A DNA stretch of 17,867 bases from Candidatus Hydrogenedentota bacterium (GCA_903922535.1 CAIXUF010000321.1:1-17867); one strand, 5' to 3'. Counted from the first letter of the stretch, positions 1 through 7,618 are shown. A program made the numbers and translations. The notes: generated by a model not told the origin, from the letters alone.

Positions 1-10
1 GTAAAAATCT

Positions 11-25
11 ACCCGAAATTTGGGT
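11..25. promoter_or_regulatory. Imperfect palindrome, possible operator
   Basis: The 15-nt sequence acccgaaatttgggt folds on itself around a central A, with seven pairs of which one is G-T. It lies just upstream of the proposed -35 region of the first gene, where a dimeric repressor or activator could bind. Only one copy was seen, so operator function is a guess. Confidence 0.25.
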
Positions 26-27
26 GA

Positions 28-56
28 TTGTGTTGAATTGGGTGCGTCGTTACAAT
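28..56 (+). promoter_or_regulatory. Possible sigma70-type promoter of the first oxidoreductase gene
   Basis: A good -10 box, TACAAT (51-56), lies 17 nt after a poor -35 candidate, TTGTGT (28-33). Transcription would start near 63, giving a leader of about 25 nt before the GTG start at 88. The -35 matches consensus at only three positions, so the call rests mainly on the -10 box and its location. Confidence 0.35.
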
Positions 57-87
57 AGCGCGTATTGCATTGACGGAGGTTTATATT

Positions 88-1104
88 GTGGTTCGTATTG
101 CGGTAATCGGTTTGGGGCCCATTGGCAATATGCATTTGCGGCAGTATGCCGCCCATGCGGATGTGGAACTGGTGGGGGTGTGTGATCTTGTCCGTGAACG
201 GGCGGATGCGGCCGCCGGCGTGTATGGTGTGCCGGGATTCGGGGATGCGAAGGACATGCTGGCGACGCTGAGGCCGGACCTTTGCGGGGTGTGCACCGCG
301 GGATACGAATATGGCAGCGACCATTTTGAGCCGACCATGCTTGCCCTGGATGCGGGGTGCCATGTGCTCGGGGAGAAGCCGATCTGCAATGAGATCGACA
401 AGGCTGAACAAATGGTGCGGGCTGCCCGCGATCGGGGCGTCTGCTATGGGGTTAATCTGAACCATCGGTTCACCCGTTTGACGCAGATTGCGAAACAATG
501 GGTGGACGAGGGTCGGTTGGGGCGCCTGCTGTTTGTGAACATGGCGATGTGGATCATGAACCGGAGGGAGTCGTCGCCGTGGTTCCAGATCAAGGCGCTG
601 CATCCGCATACGGTGGATGTGATGCGGCATTTTTGTGGCGATGTCCGGCAGGTGCAGTGCTTTGCCACGAAGGCCCCGGGACGCGAGATATGGTCCACGG
701 CGCATTTCAACATGAAGTTTGCCAACGGCGTTGTGGGCGGTCTGACCGGCAGCTATGACATTGAACGCGGGCACCCGATGGAGCGGTGCGAGGTTGCAGG
801 GACGGGCGGGCGCTTTGTACTGGAAGACATGATGAGCCGGTTGACGCTCTATCCTGCGGGGAATCCAGAAACGACGGTTGTCTCGAACAGGCCGTTTGGT
901 GATATCCCGGAGAAAGTTTTTGAAGACACGTTCAAGAACCGCATTCACCGGTTCGTGGATCAGGTCGCGGCCGGTGCCCGGCCCGAAGAGATAGAGGGAT
1001 CGGGGGCCGAGGGGCTTGCCGCTCAGCGTGTGCTCGCCGCGGCAATCCAGTCGATCGAGGAGAACTCGGTGGTCGATGTGACGGTTCCGAACGGGGCGGT
1101 TTGA
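88..1104 (+). CDS. Gfo/Idh/MocA family NAD(P)-dependent oxidoreductase (cytoplasmic)
   Basis: Predicted to oxidise or reduce a sugar, inositol or related polyol with NAD(P); the substrate cannot be read from sequence. The 338-aa product starts directly with a Rossmann strand and the dinucleotide motif GLGPIG (residues 8-13). It has the family EKP motif (96-98), whose lysine is normally catalytic, and an H-T-V-D stretch (174-177) matching the usual HxxD of the C-terminal domain. Length is typical. There is no signal peptide, so it acts in the cytoplasm. I chose the GTG at 88 because GGAGG (75-79) sits 8 nt before it; a TTG at 70 would precede that ribosome-binding site. It stands alone, 221 nt before def, with no obvious operon partner. 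Family assignment is firm, substrate unknown. Confidence 0.93.
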   Translation: MVRIAVIGLGPIGNMHLRQYAAHADVELVGVCDLVRERADAAAGVYGVPGFGDAKDMLATLRPDLCGVCTAGYEYGSDHFEPTMLALDAGCHVLGEKPICNEIDKAEQMVRAARDRGVCYGVNLNHRFTRLTQIAKQWVDEGRLGRLLFVNMAMWIMNRRESSPWFQIKALHPHTVDVMRHFCGDVRQVQCFATKAPGREIWSTAHFNMKFANGVVGGLTGSYDIERGHPMERCEVAGTGGRFVLEDMMSRLTLYPAGNPETTVVSNRPFGDIPEKVFEDTFKNRIHRFVDQVAAGARPEEIEGSGAEGLAAQRVLAAAIQSIEENSVVDVTVPNGAV

Positions 1105-1325
1105 CGGTGGCCTGACGGGTTTAGGCATGGACGATATGGACGGGATGGATGAGGTCAAAGGGGCTGAGTGATTGCGCGCGGGGTGATGGTTGTGATTGGC
1201 AGTTCCCGGAATCGCGGAAAGGAATAGTAGGTTTTCTCAATAGAAGATCTGTGATGCGGATTCTTTGGACCGCAACATTATGGCTGTGGTACCATTCGTC
1301 ATTCGTTGAAAAGGCGTAAAGCATT

Positions 1326-1844
1326 ATGGCGAAACTTAAGATTCATTATTATCCCGACAAGGTGTTGACGCGCAAGGCGCAACAGGTGACCGATTTTGGG
1401 CCGGAAGTGGAGGCGCTTGCGGAGGACATGCTTGAGACGATGGACAACCATGAGGGGGTGGGGCTTGCCGCGCCGCAGGTGGGTGTTTCCATGCGGGTGC
1501 TGGTGCTTTGCGAGCCGGAAGGTGAGCCCATGTGCCTGGTCAATCCTGAAATTGAGGAGAGCGAAGGTCGCGAATACGGGGAGGAGGGGTGCCTGAGCCT
1601 GCCGCAGATTTATGCGCGTGTGGCGCGGGCGACGCGCATCAAGGTGCGCGCCCAGGACGTTCTCGGGGTTCCTTTCGAGTTTGAGGCCCATGACTTTCTG
1701 GCGCGCATCATCCAGCACGAATGCGACCATTTGGAGGGGATTGTGTTTCCGGACCGGCTGGATGTGTTTACGAAGGAGGAGGTCCTGGAACAGTGGGAGA
1801 CGGTCCGCAAGGGCCTGACGAAGGGTGCGCGGCAGCGCGTGTGA
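1326..1844 (+). CDS. def: Peptide deformylase
   Basis: Removes the formyl group from the N-terminal methionine of new proteins, in the cytoplasm. All three signature motifs are present in the 172-aa product: GVGLAAPQ (44-51), EGCLS (87-91, with metal ligand Cys89) and HECDH (131-135, with His131, His135 and catalytic Glu132). Length is close to the E. coli enzyme. The start is ATG 1326; only a weak AAGG lies 11 nt upstream, and no better in-frame start was seen. The usual partner fmt (methionyl-tRNA formyltransferase) is not next door; recR follows after 9 nt and is probably cotranscribed. No missing catalytic residue was noticed, so an active enzyme is expected. Confidence 0.97.
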   Translation: MAKLKIHYYPDKVLTRKAQQVTDFGPEVEALAEDMLETMDNHEGVGLAAPQVGVSMRVLVLCEPEGEPMCLVNPEIEESEGREYGEEGCLSLPQIYARVARATRIKVRAQDVLGVPFEFEAHDFLARIIQHECDHLEGIVFPDRLDVFTKEEVLEQWETVRKGLTKGARQRV

Positions 1845-1853
1845 GGGCCCGTC

Positions 1854-2453
1854 ATGCTTTTGAACGCCCCGACGGTGGAACACCTTATTGAAGCGTTTAG
1901 ACGTCTGCCCGGCGTGGGGAAGAAGACGGCGGAGCGTTATGCGTTGCACCTGCTGAGCGCGCCGCCGGAATTGGCGGAAGACTTCGCGTTGGCGGTGAAG
2001 ACGGCTCGGGACCGGGTGGTGCTGTGCTCGCAGTGCCGAAATCTTGCCGAGACGGACCCCTGTCCCGTGTGTGTTGATCCGCGCCGGGATCATGGTCTTT
2101 TGTGCGTGGTTGAACAGCCGGTGGGGGCGATGGCGATAGAGAAGGGCGGCGCCTATCGGGGTGTCTATCATGTGCTTCACGGGGTGCTGAGCCCACTGGA
2201 AAATGTGGGTCCTGAGGAGTTGTGCATCGACAGGCTGTTGCGGCGCCTTGAAAACGGGGTGATTCGGGAGGTGATCATTGCCACCAACGCCACCGCCGAA
2301 GGGGAGGCCACGGCACTGTATCTGTCACGCATGATGACGGCAAAGGGGGTGCGGGTCACGCGTATTGCCCATGGCGTGCCCATGGGTGGCGGGCTGGAAT
2401 ATGCCGATGACGCGACTTTGGCCCATGCTCTGCACGGAAGAAAACCGCTGTAG
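1854..2453 (+). CDS. recR: Recombination mediator protein RecR
   Basis: Works with RecO (and RecF) to load RecA onto SSB-coated single-stranded DNA during gap repair. The 199-aa product has the standard order: N-terminal helix-hairpin-helix (about 10-40, LPGVGKKTAERYA), a four-cysteine zinc finger (Cys58, 61, 70, 73), then a Toprim domain (about 80-175) with the conserved Glu87 and the block around HVLHGVLSPLENVGPE (106-121). Length is normal. GAGGG (1843-1847) overlaps the def stop codon and precedes ATG 1854 by 6 nt, which points to coupled translation. recR is often found beside dnaX and ybaB; here its neighbour is def, so the local order has been rearranged. Confidence 0.97.
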   Translation: MLLNAPTVEHLIEAFRRLPGVGKKTAERYALHLLSAPPELAEDFALAVKTARDRVVLCSQCRNLAETDPCPVCVDPRRDHGLLCVVEQPVGAMAIEKGGAYRGVYHVLHGVLSPLENVGPEELCIDRLLRRLENGVIREVIIATNATAEGEATALYLSRMMTAKGVRVTRIAHGVPMGGGLEYADDATLAHALHGRKPL

Positions 2454-2487
2454 TAATTAGGAATGATGAATTCGTAATTAGGAATGA
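2453..2487. repeat. Two direct copies of an AT-rich 14-mer, GTAATTAGGAATGA
   Basis: Identical 14-nt copies lie at 2453-2466 and 2474-2487, immediately after recR. The core AATTAGGAAT recurs at 9259-9268 upstream of the kinase gene, and 9 of 10 bases recur at 17391-17400. The AT-rich core stands out against GC-rich surroundings and appears only between genes, as expected of a dispersed intergenic repeat. The function is unknown. Confidence 0.6.
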
Positions 2488-2591
2488 ATGGAGCGTGCGG
2501 ATCCTTTCTTTGGACAAGGACTTGAGAGGAACCTTTGGGGTGGTTAAATGGGGAACGGTCGAACAGTAGCGCGGATGCCTGTCTCAAAACG

Positions 2592-2617
2592 AAACCCGAC
2601 CCTGTTGGGCCGGGTTT
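2592..2617. terminator. Probable bidirectional terminator between recR and the minus-strand cluster
   Basis: An 11-nt arm (2592-2602) and its complement (2607-2617) form a stem with one mismatch and a TGTT loop. Both strands have T-rich sequence at the 3' foot: GGGTTTGTATG on plus, and on minus GGGTTTCGTTTTG. It lies 22 nt beyond the stop of the minus-strand gene at 2640 and about 140 nt after recR, so it can serve both convergent units, more clearly the minus one. Confidence 0.7.
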
Positions 2618-2639
2618 GTATGTTCTGTAATGAAGCGAA

Positions 2640-3683
2640 TCAAGGCTGATTCTTTGCGCTCTTGGCGGTGGTTGGGCCGGGAAGGCTGCGGTTGAGGGTC
2701 TTTTCCAGCATGGGCTTGAGGCCGGAGAGGGTCAGATCAATCAACAATGCGCCTTTCTGGGGATCCCAGACAGGTTCTCCCTTGATCGTGATCCCCTGCT
2801 TTGCGGCCACGTCAAGCACATTGGGCCAAACCATTTTGAACATGAATTCTAGGCCGGGACCTTTTTCGGCGGTGGCGTCAAGGCGCAGGTTGATCGTTGC
2901 GCTGTCAAAATCTTTGAGATCCGCCGCCGCCCGGACATCAAGAATATCGGGCAGATTGGCTTCGATCATGGGACCGGCGGGGGGGGCCTTTAGGGTGGCC
3001 TGCCAGTCTGCGCCCTGTGCGGCCATCAAGGCCGCGTAAATGGCAAGAATGTCGCCGTTTCGGTTGTCCATGACCGCTTCGAGAAGATGGGTTCCCTCAA
3101 TGCGCAGGGGCTGGACCGGGGGGGTGGGTTTCCAGCTCTTGAGAATGGCGGATTCGACGGTGTCCGGAATGGCCAAGTTGCCTTTCAGTTCGAAGGCTCC
3201 CCTTTCGGGCAGGGAGGCTCCTTCGGGTGCCCATTTGATCAGGGGGAAATTGTCGAGGGGCTTCTTTCCCTGGGTGTAATTGCCGGTGTTTATGGCGTCC
3301 ACAAGCAAAGGCCCGCCGCGCCTTTCGTTGGCGAAGAAGGTCAGGTTCAGCTTGTTGGTGGCCAAGTCCGGGGCGGCCATGACCGCTACCTCGCGGGGCA
3401 GGATCATGGGGAGCATTTTCTCCGGCGTGTATCCCATTTTGGCGAGGAAGGGGGGAATCTGTCCGGCTGGGACGAGCTTGTCCAGGATCGCGGTCAGTGT
3501 GTCTGGTTTGAGCACGATGCGCAGCACGGTGTTCCCGGTGGCCAGTGTTTCGTGGGAAACGGCGGGGGCCTCGGTCAGGCCGAACTGGCGGTTGGCCTTG
3601 GCATAGGCCACGCCCGCGACGACCACCGCGGCAACAACAAGCAGGGCCAAGGCTATAAGTGCAATCAGGCATCCCTTTTTCAC
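2640..3683 (-). CDS. Membrane-anchored protein of unknown family, paralog of the adjacent upstream gene
   Basis: I do not recognise the family. The 347-aa product begins with a short basic start, then one strong hydrophobic segment (about 5-28), and the rest is soluble and probably extracytoplasmic. It ends in a Pro/Lys-rich tail. Its body matches the next gene upstream at collinear blocks: LTFF (114-117), RIEGTHLLEAVMDNRNG (194-210) and LTLSGLKPMLEKTL (317-330), so the two arose by duplication. The GTG start at 3683 is supported by GAGGAG (3698-3693) 9 nt upstream. It is the last gene of the minus-strand cluster, 86 nt after its paralog and just before a terminator. With no motif for catalysis seen, a structural or binding role is as likely as an enzymatic one. 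Confidence 0.85.
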   Translation of the reverse strand: MKKGCLIALIALALLVVAAVVVAGVAYAKANRQFGLTEAPAVSHETLATGNTVLRIVLKPDTLTAILDKLVPAGQIPPFLAKMGYTPEKMLPMILPREVAVMAAPDLATNKLNLTFFANERRGGPLLVDAINTGNYTQGKKPLDNFPLIKWAPEGASLPERGAFELKGNLAIPDTVESAILKSWKPTPPVQPLRIEGTHLLEAVMDNRNGDILAIYAALMAAQGADWQATLKAPPAGPMIEANLPDILDVRAAADLKDFDSATINLRLDATAEKGPGLEFMFKMVWPNVLDVAAKQGITIKGEPVWDPQKGALLIDLTLSGLKPMLEKTLNRSLPGPTTAKSAKNQP

Positions 3684-3769
3684 GACGCTGTTCTCCTCGT
3701 TCGTGCATGTGTGGTGTGTTCAGGCAAGGGCATATCGTATGTCACCGCGTGGCGGAAGTCAATTCCTTG

Positions 3770-4747
3770 TCAGCCGCCGCCGAGGGCGCGCCTCAGGCGG
3801 GGTTCAAAGCCGGACAATTGGTAGTCAGCGAAAATCCGGGTCCCGTCCGCCTTCACGTTGCCCTCCAGGATGAATCCCTGGAACGAGTGGAGATATGCGG
3901 ACAATGCATGGGCCGCGGTCCGGCAAACGGGTGCCAGCGCCCCCGCGGCGGCGGGATCGGCGCACCGAAGTTCAACGTGAAACTGGAGCCGGTCATTGCC
4001 TGCAAGGTCGGCGGATGCAAGCGCGTCAACGACGTTCCGTGCGGCCGAATTCATAGTGTCCTGGAGTTGCGCATCGGCCCAGGGGGCAAACAGGTTTACG
4101 AGCGCCCCCTGAAGCTGGATGAGGGCGCCGTTGCAGTTGTTTATGCTGATTTCAAGGAAATGGTTTCCGCGAATGGGGGGTGGTTCCACCGGTTGGTATT
4201 GGGGCCAGAAGCGGGCTGCCTGTTCTTGAAACGCCGGCGGGACGGCGAGCTGACCGTCGGCGAGCAGGCGCCCTCCCGATTCCCGCCGCAGCGTGGGAGA
4301 GGCCCAGACGATCGGCTGCAAGTTGTCCAGAAAACTGGAACCGTTTACAAGCTCATCGAGCGGTGCACCGGTGGGATGTTCCTGGAAGAAGAGGGTGACG
4401 CCAAAGCGACCGGGAAGGGCCTGATCAAAAAGAAAGGCCATTTCGAGTGGCATTTTGTGCAGCCAGTCAAAATGGATCGGACCGCCCTGCATGGAGGAGA
4501 GTTGGGGAATGCTGTGGACAAAGCGGGTGGCCATTGGGGCGAGGCTGGATACGTAGGATTGCACTCGGGCAGGACACAGGACGGCGCGGACGGCGGTGTC
4601 GGGGCGCAAGTATTGGGTGTGGCACAGCGCGGGGGCGGGGCCGCGAAAGAGAAACCACCACGTGGCCGCCATGGCCAAGAGCACTCCGGGAAGCGCCGTC
4701 AGCAGTGTGCTTCGGTGCCTCTGGAGGCTTGCGGTGCCTGCGGACAT
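3770..4747 (-). CDS. Membrane-anchored protein of unknown family, diverged paralog of its downstream neighbour
   Basis: No family recognised. From ATG 4747 the product is 325 aa: a basic N-terminus, one transmembrane segment (about 14-34, rich in Leu, Ala and Trp), then a soluble outer domain. Similarity to the downstream gene runs along the length: VTLFFQEHPTGAPL (117-130), PIRGNHFLEISINNCNG (191-207) and YQLSGFEPRLRRAL (309-322). An upstream in-frame ATG at 4819 would add 24 Gly/Arg/Pro-rich residues encoded inside the preceding gene; I prefer 4747, which lies 5 nt after that gene's stop and leaves the membrane segment near the N-terminus. No good ribosome-binding site precedes it, so translation is probably coupled. 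Unlike its paralog it carries several cysteines (for example 42, 58, 205, 262 and 275), which could form disulfides outside the cytoplasm. Confidence 0.8.
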   Translation of the reverse strand: MSAGTASLQRHRSTLLTALPGVLLAMAATWWFLFRGPAPALCHTQYLRPDTAVRAVLCPARVQSYVSSLAPMATRFVHSIPQLSSMQGGPIHFDWLHKMPLEMAFLFDQALPGRFGVTLFFQEHPTGAPLDELVNGSSFLDNLQPIVWASPTLRRESGGRLLADGQLAVPPAFQEQAARFWPQYQPVEPPPIRGNHFLEISINNCNGALIQLQGALVNLFAPWADAQLQDTMNSAARNVVDALASADLAGNDRLQFHVELRCADPAAAGALAPVCRTAAHALSAYLHSFQGFILEGNVKADGTRIFADYQLSGFEPRLRRALGGG

Positions 4748-4752
4748 GTGGT

Positions 4753-5466
4753 CTAGCGCGGGGAAACGGCGAATACGGCCAGGAATACGGCCAGGAACAC
4801 CGCCAGTACCTGGCTCCAAAAGACAACGCCCTGTGTCGGGGTGATTTCGAAGAAGGCGCGGATTTCACGGGTTGTTTCGTTGATGGTGAACAGGTCGGTA
4901 AAGCGGAAGCTGCGTTTCTCGCCGACGGCCAGCCAGAATTTGCCGTCTTCGCCGTTGGGTGTGAAACCGACGATGTAGGAGGGACCGGCGGCGGGGAGAT
5001 AGAAATCCTCCGCGGCGTAGCGCCAGCTTGCCGTGCCGGTGTTGGGTTCCGTGTAATTCTCCACAGACTCTGCCGCCGTGTCGTAGATCAGCGCGCCATA
5101 CCCGGCGGGAAGTGTGAAGGGCAGCGGGTGATCGGGCGCGGGCATGCCGGGGCCTACAATTGCGACGAGCGGGTGCAGAAGCCTGTAGCGCTGCAACTGG
5201 GGCACACCCACCTGAACATGGACCTTGTCACCGTATTTTCCGGCAAAGCTGAACCAAAGCTGGGGGGCCGCGGTGGTTGCATGGTGGTAGCCGATGGATG
5301 CCTGTTCGATGTCGTTCAGGGGATAGGCGGTGGAGCTGCCCGTGGGGCCACCGTCGATAACCACCGCGCGGCAGTCCCAGGGCGAGTTGGCGTCGGCGAG
5401 GGCCGACGCCGCCGCCAAAAGAAAGAGCGCCGGAAGGAACACCAAACGGGCTGTAAAACGAACCAT
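4753..5466 (-). CDS. Secreted protein with C-terminal transmembrane anchor, unknown function
   Basis: The 237-aa product has a clear signal peptide (1-24, likely cut after SALA) and a C-terminal hydrophobic span (about 213-233) followed by only a few residues, so it should face outward and be held by its tail. The middle (about 65-110) has a beta-rich look, with FAGKYGDKVHVQVGVPQLQRY followed by a conserved-looking VGPGMP; I have seen similar stretches in uncharacterised periplasmic proteins, but cannot name a family. ATG 5466 has AAGGA 8 nt upstream. It follows the redoxin/TPR gene by 39 nt and precedes the next gene by 5 nt, so all are likely one transcript. The membrane span is encoded by three tandem 12-nt units, listed separately. 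Confidence 0.85.
   Translation of the reverse strand: MVRFTARLVFLPALFLLAAASALADANSPWDCRAVVIDGGPTGSSTAYPLNDIEQASIGYHHATTAAPQLWFSFAGKYGDKVHVQVGVPQLQRYRLLHPLVAIVGPGMPAPDHPLPFTLPAGYGALIYDTAAESVENYTEPNTGTASWRYAAEDFYLPAAGPSYIVGFTPNGEDGKFWLAVGEKRSFRFTDLFTINETTREIRAFFEITPTQGVVFWSQVLAVFLAVFLAVFAVSPR
4771..4806. repeat. Three tandem 12-nt units encoding a repeated Leu-Ala-Val-Phe membrane segment
   Basis: Units gaatacggccag at 4771-4782 and 4783-4794 are identical; a third at 4795-4806 differs at two positions. Read on the minus strand they encode L-A-V-F three times within the C-terminal membrane span of the gene at 4753-5466. The 12-nt length keeps frame, so copy-number change would lengthen or shorten the span by four residues without disrupting the gene. 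Confidence 0.85.
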
Positions 5467-5505
5467 GAAGGAAGTCCTTTCAATGAATACAAAGCATGGG
5501 AAATG

Positions 5506-7431
5506 TCAGCGGGCGGCCGGTCCATTCTCGACCGTCTTGAGCGCCTTGACTTTCATTTCCTTGGCAAAGGAGGCCCCGTCGCGCCGATTCACCATCTTGC
5601 ACATGGCGTAATCGGGTTCGACCTGGGTCACTTCTATTCGGCCAATGGTCTCCTGTCGCCGGGTTACGACGCGTCCACCGACTTCAACGGGTGCCCCGTC
5701 TGCGAGTACGGCGAAAGCCATGCCGGGGGCGACACCGTGCTTTGCGCCCAAGTTCACCATAATTGCGTCGTCGGAGGTAGTATCCGCCAGGAGTCCTTTA
5801 AGTTCCCGTTCCGAGCCTGCCCAAGCGATGACCCGGTCAACCAGGGTCTTGAGGGCGGACTCTGGATCGTTCTCGTCGAGCGGCGCCAGCACCTGCACCA
5901 GAATGGAGGTCGTCTCGGTGTCGACCAGCCTCAGACTGGCGGCGGGTCCCTTGGCGGAGGGCACATAGCTCAGGAATCCGAGCACTCCCGCGGAAAGGAC
6001 CTGTCCCAGGCGGCGCTGCGTGTCTGCCGAGGAAACTTCGGATGATCCCAGGTTGAGTTCCTGCAGAAGTTTGTCGAGCATGTCACGCTCGACGACGCTG
6101 ACCTTTCCCGAAGCTTGCAGCCGGGTTTCGAGTTCGCGCTGAACGAGGGTGTCCATGCCCGCGCGGTCAAAGAAGACCGTGCTGCGTTCGGCTGACGGGA
6201 GCAATGCCAAAACAAGCGGGCGGGAAGACCAGGTATCCTTGGTGGAGGGGCTGGAGGAGGCGAGGGACTCGCGGTAGCGCTTGCCCAAATCCTCGATTTG
6301 CAGCCGAATCACTTCGGCGCGTTTGGTGTCGGCGGCCTGCCGTATTTCTTCGGAGACCTGCCGGAGCAGGAGGGCTGTGGCCATATCGCCGCGTTTGGAG
6401 GCCTGTTCGAGCACTTTCTTTGCGCCGTCCAGATCGCCGTTGGCCCTTCTTGCGGCACCCTCGTTGGCCAGAGACACCATGTTGTACGGGTCTGCCTTAA
6501 CGGCCGCGCCGTAGTTTTGAATGGCCGTGCCCAGTTTGCCGGATTCCTGCGCAAGACGTCCCTGGAGGTTTAAGGTTTCCGACTTTTGCCAGTCCTGCGA
6601 GGCCGCGGAATCTGCGGCTGCCGCGGTGCTTTGCGCCTGGTCGAGTTTGCCCATTTTGGCGAGCGCGGTGGCCTTTACGGTTTGCGCATAGCCGTTTTCA
6701 GGGGCCTTGTCGGCCAGGGCGACCGCTTCGGTGAAGGTTCCACGGTCAAGGGCAACCTTGGCGAGACCGGCCGGGGACTGGGCCGTTTCAAATTCTTTTT
6801 GGGCCTCGTCGAGTCGGCCCTTGGAGGCCAGTATGTAACCCTTGAGTTCGGTGGTGGTCTGGGGGGCGTTGGGTTCGGCGGCGGCTTCGTTGACCACGGA
6901 GAGCGCCTCATCCTTGCGCTGGCGGAAGAGGTTTTCCGCGACGGTAGCGAGCAGGCGGGCGGTGGTGGCGCCGCCTCCGGCCAAGACCTGGTCGATCATC
7001 TTCTCCTGGCTTGCGCGAATGAAAACGGTGAGGGGAAGGGCGGTGACGCGGTCCAGCCATGCGGCATCCTGCATGTTGGCAGGGTCGAGAATATGGTACT
7101 GAATGCCCAGACGGCTGGCGAAGTCCTTGAGGACCTTTTCATCCTTCTGCATTCCCACGGCGATAATCTGGAATTTGTCGCCGCCGTAGGTGCCTTGAAG
7201 GTGCTGGAGCTTGGCGGCAAGTTCGTCCCCGGTGCTTGGCGTGAAGAAGAACAGGATGATGAGGTAGGGATCCTTGGCGACCACGGCATCCAGGCTGACG
7301 GAATTGCCCGTGATGTCGACCCCAATGACGGGGGGTGCAGGCTCGCCCTTGACGAATCCGGCGGACCAGCCGGCCTGTGCGATGAGAAGAACACTGGTTA
7401 GAACGGCAAAGAAGCTGGACATCCTTTTCAT
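5506..7431 (-). CDS. Periplasmic redoxin-like / TPR / CsgG- and FlgT-like multidomain protein
   Basis: A 641-aa secreted protein with four parts. A signal peptide (1-24) leads to a redoxin-like domain (about 25-165) with the usual FFF strand and a cis-proline-like LPLTVFI (132-138); the CxxC site is replaced by S66-T-G-D69, so no thiol chemistry is expected there. TPR-like helical repeats follow (about 195-345). A CsgG-like domain (about 405-540) is suggested by VVERDMLDKLLQELNLG and the later RRLGQVLSAGVLGFLSY. The end (about 555-632), with VNLGAKHGVAPGMAFAV, resembles the C-terminal domain of FlgT-type proteins. CsgG and FlgT relatives act at the outer membrane in export or motor assembly; a similar role here is inference. 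ATG 7431 has AGGGGA about 8 nt upstream and its own promoter. Domain boundaries are by eye. Confidence 0.85.
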   Translation of the reverse strand: MKRMSSFFAVLTSVLLIAQAGWSAGFVKGEPAPPVIGVDITGNSVSLDAVVAKDPYLIILFFFTPSTGDELAAKLQHLQGTYGGDKFQIIAVGMQKDEKVLKDFASRLGIQYHILDPANMQDAAWLDRVTALPLTVFIRASQEKMIDQVLAGGGATTARLLATVAENLFRQRKDEALSVVNEAAAEPNAPQTTTELKGYILASKGRLDEAQKEFETAQSPAGLAKVALDRGTFTEAVALADKAPENGYAQTVKATALAKMGKLDQAQSTAAAADSAASQDWQKSETLNLQGRLAQESGKLGTAIQNYGAAVKADPYNMVSLANEGAARRANGDLDGAKKVLEQASKRGDMATALLLRQVSEEIRQAADTKRAEVIRLQIEDLGKRYRESLASSSPSTKDTWSSRPLVLALLPSAERSTVFFDRAGMDTLVQRELETRLQASGKVSVVERDMLDKLLQELNLGSSEVSSADTQRRLGQVLSAGVLGFLSYVPSAKGPAASLRLVDTETTSILVQVLAPLDENDPESALKTLVDRVIAWAGSERELKGLLADTTSDDAIMVNLGAKHGVAPGMAFAVLADGAPVEVGGRVVTRRQETIGRIEVTQVEPDYAMCKMVNRRDGASFAKEMKVKALKTVENGPAAR

Positions 7432-7482
7432 GGCGACTTCCCCTGGGTTGTGACCAACGCATGTTCAAATCGTGATTTTAAC

Positions 7483-7491
7483 ATTATACCA
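7483..7491 (-). promoter_or_regulatory. Extended -10 promoter for the redoxin/TPR gene and the genes after it
   Basis: On the minus strand the sequence reads TGGTATAAT, a perfect extended -10 element (TG-n-TATAAT). No good -35 box lies 16-18 nt further up, as is common for extended -10 promoters. Transcription would begin near 7476, giving a leader of about 45 nt before ATG 7431. This would let the four downstream genes be expressed without the kinase gene. Confidence 0.6.
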
Positions 7492-7549
7492 CGGTTCAGT
7501 TTGTGTGGCGGAACGGCCGCAAGAAACTTGAAACGGAGAATTGGGGGTT

Positions 7550-7577
7550 AAAAAGACGCCCAAATCTCCTGCGGACG
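7550..7577 (-). terminator. Possible weak terminator after the kinase gene
   Basis: On the minus strand CGTCC (7577-7573) pairs with GGGCG (7561-7557), including one G-U pair, and is followed by TCTTTTT. The stem is only 5 bp with an 11-nt loop, so termination would be partial at best. It lies about 40 nt past the kinase stop and upstream of the extended -10 promoter, which fits a transcription-unit boundary. Confidence 0.35.
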
Positions 7578-7618
7578 GAAGATTGTGCAATGCTTGAGTC
7601 TCCAGGCAAATCCTACAT

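Noticed and set aside
33..56. TTGAAT and TACAAT as a promoter pair
   Set aside because: The spacer is only 12 nt, too short for a sigma70 promoter; TTGTGT at 28-33 gives the right spacing.
1299..2180. Minus-strand open frame of 293 codons
   Set aside because: It is antisense to def and recR, both certain; the product is a His/Arg/Leu-rich shadow.
3659..4756. Plus-strand open frame of 365 codons
   Set aside because: It is antisense to the gene at 3770-4747, whose reality is supported by collinear similarity to its neighbour. The antisense product is low in recognisable structure.
4447..6045. Plus-strand open frame of 532 codons
   Set aside because: It lies antisense across parts of three minus-strand genes with signal peptides, membrane spans or paralogs; its product is Gly/Arg/Cys-rich without any domain. 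It is a by-product of GC-rich codon use.
6586..7401. Plus-strand open frame of 271 codons
   Set aside because: It is antisense to the redoxin/TPR protein, and its Gly-rich product has no motif.
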